A stretch of 40,175 bases of DNA from Gemmatimonadota bacterium. GTDB taxonomy: Bacteria; Gemmatimonadota; Gemmatimonadetes; Longimicrobiales; RSA9. The position numbers and the translations under genes are program-made. The notes under the pieces are model-generated. The model did no database searches and was not told where the DNA came from. It saw nothing but the letters and a program-made list of their open reading frames with translations. Numbering within the stretch: the first letter of the stretch is position 1; each line of letters starts with the position of its first letter. The stretch spans positions 1-40,175 of the forward strand of contig SLCC01000181.1 of assembly GCA_007126035.1 (NCBI GenBank), read 5' to 3'. This document shows, piece after piece, positions 35,186 through 40,175 of the stretch.

Positions 35186-35368
35186 ATGCAGGAGGAAATG
35201 ACGGTAATGGACGCAGCACTGCTCATGGGCGTCCGTTTCGTTGCCATATTCGTGATCCTCATCATCCTGATGATCTGCCTGTACGTATTCGGCTACCTGT
35301 CCCGCAAGATTGCGGAGCGGCAGGCGGGGGGCGCTTCAGGAGCACAAAAACCCTCTGGTACGGGATAA
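35186..35368 (+). CDS. oadG: Decarboxylase gamma subunit (OadG-like)
   Basis: This 60-aa protein has one transmembrane helix (about residues 12-35) and a short hydrophilic tail, as OadG subunits have. In known complexes the gamma subunit joins the carboxyltransferase to the membrane beta subunit. Sequence conservation in this family is low, so the call rests on size, topology and place between oadB and the biotin carrier. The ATG at 35186 has GGAGG four bases upstream; an in-frame ATG at codon 5 is an alternative. Confidence 0.78.
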   Translation: MQEEMTVMDAALLMGVRFVAIFVILIILMICLYVFGYLSRKIAERQAGGASGAQKPSGTG

Positions 35369-35379
35369 GGAGAAGATTG

Positions 35380-35601
35380 ATGGCGGAACAAGTGGTCAAG
35401 GCGCCCATGCGGGCCAGGGTGATCAGGTTTCACGCGCAAGAAGGAGCGCAGGTCGCCGCGAACCAGAAGGTGTGCGACATCGAGGCGCTCAAGATGGAGA
35501 TTGCCGTATACTCGCCGGTTGCCGGTACGATTAAGGAGATCCACGCCGAGGCCGGTGCCCACGTAGACGCGGACGTCCCTCTGTTCACTGTCGAATCGTA
35601 G
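35380..35601 (+). CDS. Free-standing biotinyl carrier protein
   Basis: This 73-aa protein is a biotinyl/lipoyl domain and nothing else. The hairpin motif IEALKMEI has biotin-lysine Lys38; the usual Met before Lys is Leu. Glycine turns (EGAQV, PVAGTIKEI, AGAHVDAD) match the fold. It would carry CO2 between the carboxyltransferase encoded at 32590-34002 and OadB. The ATG at 35380 has AAGGAG seven bases upstream. In most OadA proteins this domain is fused to the alpha subunit; here it is separate, as in transcarboxylase 1.3S or methylmalonyl-CoA decarboxylase. Confidence 0.92.
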   Translation: MAEQVVKAPMRARVIRFHAQEGAQVAANQKVCDIEALKMEIAVYSPVAGTIKEIHAEAGAHVDADVPLFTVES

Positions 35602-35803
35602 CGAGGCAAACGACTTGAGCTGTGAACGGCAGCGGCATAATCACCCGCTGTGTTGACGCCGCTGGGTACAATGCTGTCCGGTCAACCTCTGAGTCCAACC
35701 TTCCAACTCATGGTATACCAACGGGTTCCAGACTTGGCGAGGTGTCCGCGATGTGAGCTGCGGCCCCTGCTCCGGCACTCCTGGCCGATGGGTGTACTTG
35801 TGG

Positions 35804-36775
35804 CTATCCGGGTGCAGTCGTCCCTTCACCGGGGAAATTGGCGGTAAAGGCGCCCTGCGCTCCCTCGGGTATCCGGACATCCCAGGCGCGGCCGGGGGGA
35901 GTCTGCTGAAGGACGAGGTGTGCGTTCAGATAGACGACACCATCCAGTGGAACACCCGCGGCCTCCGCCACGTCGGCCAGCGCCGTGCCGCCAGGCACCT
36001 GCACCGTGGCGAAGCGGAGCGGCTCCTGGAACTGCAGGTCGAGGAAGCCATGAGCCTCCGGATTCTTGGCGATATGAGCCGCGGCGATCATCAGGGGCAC
36101 ATAGTCCCGGGTCTCCCGTGGCAGCCTGTCCGCGATGCGCCAGTAGTCGGCATCGGTGCCCAGCTCGCTGCCGGTCACCTCGCGCATGATACGGCCCACC
36201 CGGTTCTCCCCCGTGTTGTAGCCGGCCGAGGCGAGGAACCAGCTATCGAAGCGGTCGTGCATCTGCTGGAGGTAGGTGAGGGCCGCGGCGGTGGACTTCA
36301 CCGGGTCCCGGCGCTCGTCCACATAGCGAGACACCTCCAGGCCGTAACGCTGACCCGTCTCGGAGATGAACTGCCACACGCCCACTGCATGCGCGGGTGA
36401 GTAGGCGTTCGAGTCGAATCCGCTCTCTATCAACGCCAGGAACAGCAGGTCTTCCGGCATGTCCCGAGCCCGCAGCTCGGCCCGGATCATCGGGCCGTAC
36501 ATGCCGACACGCTCGAGCCACTCACGCATGTCCTCATGCCGCTGTCCGCTGAGGAAATCAATGAAGAAGTCGATCCGCTCGTTCCGGTCCGACGGGAGAT
36601 CCCAATCACTGGGGATCAGGTCCCGGACCAGGTCAGCATCCGGCTGGGCCTCCGAGACCCGAGCCAGCCCCGCCATCTCCCCCCGCTTCTGCTCCGTCAC
36701 CAACCCGGTACCCAGGAGCGCCAGCGTCGAGGCCGCCAGGCCCACCGATACGGCTTCCTTCTTCCGTGACTTCAT
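35804..36775 (-). CDS. Lytic transglycosylase, SLT/MltD-like
   Basis: This peptidoglycan-cleaving enzyme forms 1,6-anhydromuramyl ends. The 323-aa protein has a hydrophobic N-terminal signal or anchor (about residues 7-27), then an SLT domain near 90-230. The catalytic Glu is in LALIESGFDSNAYSP, followed by AVGVWQFISETGQRYGL and ASAGYNTGENRVGR. The C-terminal 80 residues resemble the MltD segment before LysM repeats (TVQVPGGTALADVAEAAG), but no intact LysM is clear. The ATG at 36775 follows a weak ribosome site. It is convergent with the biotin carrier gene and downstream of murB. Confidence 0.9.
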   Translation of the reverse strand: MKSRKKEAVSVGLAASTLALLGTGLVTEQKRGEMAGLARVSEAQPDADLVRDLIPSDWDLPSDRNERIDFFIDFLSGQRHEDMREWLERVGMYGPMIRAELRARDMPEDLLFLALIESGFDSNAYSPAHAVGVWQFISETGQRYGLEVSRYVDERRDPVKSTAAALTYLQQMHDRFDSWFLASAGYNTGENRVGRIMREVTGSELGTDADYWRIADRLPRETRDYVPLMIAAAHIAKNPEAHGFLDLQFQEPLRFATVQVPGGTALADVAEAAGVPLDGVVYLNAHLVLQQTPPGRAWDVRIPEGAQGAFTANFPGEGTTAPG

Positions 36776-36927
36776 AGAGAACTCGCTCTGCGTTCTACGT
36801 CCCGCGCCTGGATGCCTGCAGATCAATGAGTTGCAAGGAAGGGACCGCCGTTCGGCCCGAACATCGAACCTCGACCCTCGAGCCTCGACGAGACCGGCGG
36901 TGCGGCGTTCGCGGGGCGCGGCCAAAA

Positions 36928-37878
36928 TCAGAATTCGCCGATGAGCCCGATCTCCGGCTCGAGGACGTAGTCTGTTTCCCGTTGCACTGTTGTCCGGGCC
37001 AGGTCGATAAGCGTCAGCACATCCCTGGCGCTGGCCCCACCGAGATTCACGATGATGTTGGCGTGGCGGTGGAAGAACTGGGCCCTGCCATGAACGTAGC
37101 CCTTGAGCCCGCATTGATCGATCAGACGCCCTGCTCCCACACCCTCCACCTTCTTGAAGATCGAGCCTGCGGAGGGGTACAGCCAGAGGTCCGGATGTCG
37201 ATCATCACGCCACCGGAGATTCTCCCGGATCACGTCCAGCATCTGCTCGCCAGGGGTCGGCTCGAGCCTGAAGGTGACAGACAGCACAATGTCGTCCCGA
37301 TCGTGGAGGATGCTGTAGTCGTAGCCGAAATCCAGGTAGCCGACGCCGACGGTGCGGACCTCCCCCCCCTCGGTCAGCAGCTCGCAACTCTCCACCATCT
37401 CTTCGATGAAGATGGTACGCTCCCGCTCCGGTGCCGGGCTCAGGAAGTGCAGGTTCTGCCAGATCGCACCCCCGACGGTGCTGGGGATGCCGACGAAGTG
37501 ATGGAGGCCACCCAAACCATGGTCCACGCACGCCTGGATCAGGTCGTGGTACACCAGCACACCGCTGCCCGCCCGGACCCGCGTGTCGTCCAGGAACTCG
37601 ATGCCCCCCGCCACGTTCCTGATGACCAGGCCCCGGAAGCCCCGGTCGCCGACCAGGATGTTGGCGCCAGCACCCAGGACGAAGTAGGGGATCTTCAACT
37701 CGCGGGCCGAACGCACCGCCCTGCACAGCTCGACAGGGGTCCTCGCTTCGTAGAACAGGTCGGCAGGTCCGCCGATACGGAACGTGGTGTAGGGCGCCAG
37801 CAGCACATTCGTGCACAGGCGGTCGGCACCGAAGCGCTCGGCGAGCTCGGCGAACGGTCGGCCGGGGTCCGCTGACAC
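36928..37878 (-). CDS. murB: UDP-N-acetylmuramate dehydrogenase, divergent MurB
   Basis: It reduces UDP-GlcNAc-enolpyruvate to UDP-MurNAc with NADPH and FAD in cell-wall synthesis. The 316-aa protein has the FAD motifs TTFRIGGPADLF (near residue 31) and VLGAGANILVGDRGF (near 67). IPSTVGGAIWQN follows, then the catalytic Ser in AGSIFKK and the final Glu in LEPEIGLIG. Compared with usual MurB the tract is IPST rather than IPGT, the stretch after VGGA reads WQNLHFLSP, and the serine motif reads YPSAGS rather than NPxAGS. Function is likely the same, but this is a divergent subgroup. Confidence 0.88.
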   Translation of the reverse strand: MSADPGRPFAELAERFGADRLCTNVLLAPYTTFRIGGPADLFYEARTPVELCRAVRSARELKIPYFVLGAGANILVGDRGFRGLVIRNVAGGIEFLDDTRVRAGSGVLVYHDLIQACVDHGLGGLHHFVGIPSTVGGAIWQNLHFLSPAPERERTIFIEEMVESCELLTEGGEVRTVGVGYLDFGYDYSILHDRDDIVLSVTFRLEPTPGEQMLDVIRENLRWRDDRHPDLWLYPSAGSIFKKVEGVGAGRLIDQCGLKGYVHGRAQFFHRHANIIVNLGGASARDVLTLIDLARTTVQRETDYVLEPEIGLIGEF

Positions 37879-37885
37879 GACCCGG

Positions 37886-38215
37886 TCAGCCTTCCCCGTC
37901 CTCGCCCGTGCTGGTCACCGGCGTCCATGACGGCGCGTCGCTGGCCGGGAACGATTGCATCGACGCCTCGTCCACTCGATCCACCTCTGCCGGCCGGTCC
38001 TCTTCACGGGCGAACTCCTCCCGCACCAGATCACCCAGACCGTCGAAGTAGCGGTCATGGCCCACGATCCCGCGGAACAGCAGGGCCCCACCGGCAACCG
38101 CCGAAAGAGTACCTCCCAGGGCATCCCGCCGCCGCAAGCTGGAGAGCACCAGCATACCTCCAAGGATCACCGACATCCAGCGCTCCGACTCGCCGATCGT
38201 GTCTTCCCGTGTCAT
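37886..38215 (-). CDS. DUF2892-type small membrane protein with SFPASD motif
   Basis: This 109-aa protein has two hydrophobic segments (about residues 14-27 and 34-51) around RRRDALGG, resembling the YgaP transmembrane domain (DUF2892). An acidic cytoplasmic tail ends with VDEASMQSFPASDAPSWTP. The SFPASDxPSW motif recurs at the ends of many small bacterial proteins without a known role. The ATG at 38215 has GGGAGGGAG just upstream; the longer frame to 38275 lacks support. It lies 8 bases before murB on the same strand. Function is unknown. Confidence 0.75.
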   Translation of the reverse strand: MTREDTIGESERWMSVILGGMLVLSSLRRRDALGGTLSAVAGGALLFRGIVGHDRYFDGLGDLVREEFAREEDRPAEVDRVDEASMQSFPASDAPSWTPVTSTGEDGEG

Positions 38216-38367
38216 GCGCGTCTCCCTCCCTTCAAGGTTCTCCCTAACAGGAACTACCAGGTAAGATCCTGGCAATCACCAGACCAGTGCAAGAGGCGGG
38301 CAAGTCAAGAGCGGCCACACGGCAGCCGCTGGCCTGTCGCTTCTGCCGCCGCCCACGCCACACCCTT

Positions 38368-38386
38368 TGTGGGGAGTTCCCCCACA
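38368..38386. promoter_or_regulatory. Inverted repeat in the leader of the SDR-DUF2867 gene
   Basis: TGTGGGG (38368-38374) and CCCCACA (38380-38386) form a perfect 7-bp inverted repeat with loop AGTTC, about 100 bases before the plus-strand gene. It may be an operator or a hairpin; there is no T run. I found no confident promoter in this 213-base gap. Confidence 0.35.
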
Positions 38387-38488
38387 CGAGGTGGGCTAAC
38401 CGACCTGACACTTTACCCTACATCGGTGTCGTACATTTGGGAGTCATGCCGCGGACGGACATTCAGCTTCTCCGGATACTGGGGTACG

Positions 38489-39955
38489 ATGCGGATACTG
38501 GTGACGGGTGCCACTGGTTACATCGGGGGTCGGCTCATCCCCCGCCTCCTGGAGCAGGGCCACGCCGTCCGGGTGCTGGTCCGGGACGAGGAGCGGATTC
38601 GTGGTCGCCCATGGTTCGATCAGGTGGAGGTGTTCACCGGGGATCTGCGGGTGGCCAGGTCGCTGCGCGGTGTGTGCGACGGCGTTGATTCGGCGTACTA
38701 CCTGGTCCATTCAATGCGGGGCGGCTCGGATTTCATCCGCACGGACCGTCTTGCTGCTGAGAACTACCTCCGTGCAGCCGGGCCGGACCTGTACACCGTC
38801 TATCTGGGAGGGCTTCTGCCTGGCGGGCGCCGTTCTTCACCGCACCTGGAGAGCCGTGCCGAGGTGGGTGCTCTTCTGCGTGCCGGGCTCCCGACGCTGG
38901 AGGTCCGGGCTGGTCCTATCGTGGGTTCGGGTTCGGCGTCGTTCGAGATGGTCCGCTACCTGACGGAGAGGCATCCGTTCATGGTGGTGCCCAGGTGCGT
39001 GCGCAACGAGGTGCAGCCCATCGCCCTTCGTGACATCATGAGCTACCTGCTCTGCTCCCTCGACCAGAAGCCCCTGGGAGTGATCGAGGTGGGTGGTGAT
39101 CGGCTATCCTTTGCCCGGATGATGAGCGTTTACGCCGAGGTACGTGGTCTCAGCCGGCATCTCCTGGTGCTGCCGATCATGACGCCCAGGCTGGTGGCGC
39201 TGTGGGCGGCAATGATGACGCCGATCCCCTACCGCATCGTCGCCCCCCTGGCCCAGGGGATGCTCCAGCCGGTGGTGGCCCACACTGACCGTGCTGGAGC
39301 CCTGTTCCCGGCCATCCGTCCCTTGAGCTACCGACGCGCGGTTGAGCTGGCCCTGGAGCGGATACAGGGGGGTCGGGTGGAGACGCGCTGGACAGGCGCC
39401 CTCGGCGCGGCCCCCACTCGGGAGCTTATCGACCGAGAGGGCATGATGTCGGAGCTCCGGACACGTCGTGTCGATGCGCCACCGGACCGAGTCCACGCGG
39501 TAGTGACTGGACTCGGCGGCGACCGTGGCTGGCTGGTGTGGGACTGGGTGTGGTTGATCAGGGGGGCAATCGATCGGCTACTGGGCGGTCCCGGTCTGCG
39601 CCGTGGCCGACGGCACCCGGACCACCTGTTCGCTGGCGAGGCGGTGGACTTCTGGCGGGTGGAACGGGTACAGCGGCCGGGCCTGCTCCGGCTGCGGGCG
39701 GAGATGAAGGTGCCTGGCCGCGCCTGGCTGCAATGGGAGACCATACCGGAGGGCGGGGGCACCAGACTGGTCCAGACCGCTCTGTTCCGCCCTCGGGGAC
39801 TGGCGGGCTTCATCTACTGGTACGCCTTGTATCCGATCCATGCCGTCATGTTCAGCCGCCTTGCCCTGGCGGTGGCCCGGAAGGCGGAGACGGAGCGACG
39901 TGGGGAACGGCACCATGAGCGGCCGCTGGAGATGTCGCATCATCACGGGCCGTGA
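38489..39955 (+). CDS. NAD(P)-binding SDR protein fused to a DUF2867 domain
   Basis: This 488-aa protein has an atypical short-chain dehydrogenase/NmrA-like domain first (residues 1-290), with the glycine motif TGATGYIGGRLIP at 7-19 and YYLVHSM near 70. A C-terminal DUF2867 domain follows (about 340-480; GWLVWDWVWLIRG, GEAVDFWRVERV, PGRAWLQWE, FIYWYALYPIH). The catalytic Tyr-x3-Lys of classical SDRs is absent, as in NmrA-type members. This two-domain protein is known from many bacteria but its reaction is not established. The ATG at 38489 has a GGGG stretch just before it; the longer upstream frame is not supported. Confidence 0.85.
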   Translation: MRILVTGATGYIGGRLIPRLLEQGHAVRVLVRDEERIRGRPWFDQVEVFTGDLRVARSLRGVCDGVDSAYYLVHSMRGGSDFIRTDRLAAENYLRAAGPDLYTVYLGGLLPGGRRSSPHLESRAEVGALLRAGLPTLEVRAGPIVGSGSASFEMVRYLTERHPFMVVPRCVRNEVQPIALRDIMSYLLCSLDQKPLGVIEVGGDRLSFARMMSVYAEVRGLSRHLLVLPIMTPRLVALWAAMMTPIPYRIVAPLAQGMLQPVVAHTDRAGALFPAIRPLSYRRAVELALERIQGGRVETRWTGALGAAPTRELIDREGMMSELRTRRVDAPPDRVHAVVTGLGGDRGWLVWDWVWLIRGAIDRLLGGPGLRRGRRHPDHLFAGEAVDFWRVERVQRPGLLRLRAEMKVPGRAWLQWETIPEGGGTRLVQTALFRPRGLAGFIYWYALYPIHAVMFSRLALAVARKAETERRGERHHERPLEMSHHHGP

Positions 39956-40017
39956 CGGAAAGAGTCGGCATTGCACCTCGCGCGGGTGTCCACGTCCGGT
40001 CTCTCCAAGCTTTCCCC

Positions 40018-40037
40018 ACACCGATCGTGGGTGTTTT
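40018..40037 (+). terminator. Weak hairpin and T run after the SDR-DUF2867 gene
   Basis: ACACC (40018-40022) and GGTGT (40030-40034) can pair around a seven-base loop and are followed by TTT. It lies about 60 bases after the stop. The stem is short, so confidence is low. Confidence 0.25.
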
Positions 40038-40092
40038 CCGACAATCAGGGATCGCGACGGGCTCAGATGTTGCTGCCCTGATCCACTCACGA

Positions 40093-40110
40093 CGGCCTCG
40101 CGAGAGGCCG
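40093..40110. other. Perfect 7-bp hairpin with GCGA loop
   Basis: CGGCCTC and GAGGCCG flank GCGA, a GNRA-type tetraloop if transcribed on the plus strand. It lies in the final 220 bases of the window, which show no supportable gene. The sequence is cut off at the window end, so it may belong to a structure continuing outside. Confidence 0.4.
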
Positions 40111-40175
40111 CGATACCACGCCTGCTTGAGGGGCTCGCCTCGCCGATCGGATCGGCCGGGCGCTCTGGGCAACCA

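Noticed and set aside
35630-35672. Terminator or promoter after the biotin carrier gene (CAGCGG/CCGCTG stem; TTGACG and TACAAT)
   Set aside because: The stem is 6 bp without a T run, and the two promoter-like boxes are only 7 bases apart.
36860-36895. Heptamer-like repeat CCTCGAC/CCTCGAG between murB and the transglycosylase gene
   Set aside because: Three imperfect 7-base units only; could be chance in this base composition.
38290-38400. tRNA-like stretch before the SDR-DUF2867 gene
   Set aside because: A T-arm-like hairpin is present, but no acceptor stem, anticodon arm or full cloverleaf can be formed.
39578-40172. Minus-strand open frames at the right end of the window
   Set aside because: Arg/Pro-rich, antisense to the SDR-DUF2867 gene for much of their length, without motif or ribosome site.

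Overview
The window is a GC-rich bacterial chromosome segment of dense housekeeping genes. It holds no insertion sequence, prophage, CRISPR array, tRNA or rRNA that I can see. A five-helix B-type SdhC, an outer-membrane plug-domain protein (hence a Gram-negative envelope), high GC and a run of central-metabolism genes fit Gemmatimonadota or a nearby FCB-type phylum. That placement is inference and no marker here proves it.

Layout. Positions 36-4650 (minus) hold mdh-sdhC-sdhA-sdhB behind a good promoter; a tandem array of small hairpin-forming repeats separates sdhA from sdhB. Positions 4766-6344 (minus) hold an ECF sigma factor, its zinc-finger anti-sigma factor and a Spy/CpxP-like periplasmic protein, joined by ATGA overlaps. 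Next come an HU-family protein gene with a terminator, sppA and carA (all minus), then a lone plus-strand RNase HI-like gene lacking two canonical catalytic carboxylates. Positions 9717-17800 (minus) run gapA, a small zinc-ribbon gene, pgk, tpiA, secG, 2-oxoacid dehydrogenase E1alpha, E1beta and E2, and lipB: lower glycolysis to acyl-CoA formation plus lipoylation. Positions 17837-27291 (minus) run yicC, gmk, rpoZ, coaBC, a family 4 uracil-DNA glycosylase, dnaB, radA, ispD, a low-molecular-weight phosphatase, aroE and comF. A plug-domain outer-membrane protein gene and pepA (27353-30828) lie upstream of this run, so minus-strand genes are continuous from 30828 to 9717.

From 31103 to 35601 the plus strand carries a D-2-hydroxyacid dehydrogenase, an OsmC-like protein and a four-gene sodium-pump decarboxylase of oxaloacetate decarboxylase type whose biotin carrier is a separate small protein. 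After this come a lytic transglycosylase, a divergent MurB and a DUF2892-type membrane protein (all minus), and finally a plus-strand SDR-DUF2867 fusion gene.

No wholly new multi-gene system is evident. The best leads are the hairpin repeat array in the sdh operon, the RNase HI-like protein, a terminator-like hairpin directly before the pgk ribosome-binding site, the split decarboxylase with an altered carboxyltransferase active site, the sigma/anti-sigma/Spy-like triad, and a possible 14-codon leader ORF before pepA. All calls come from reading the sequence; no database search was run.
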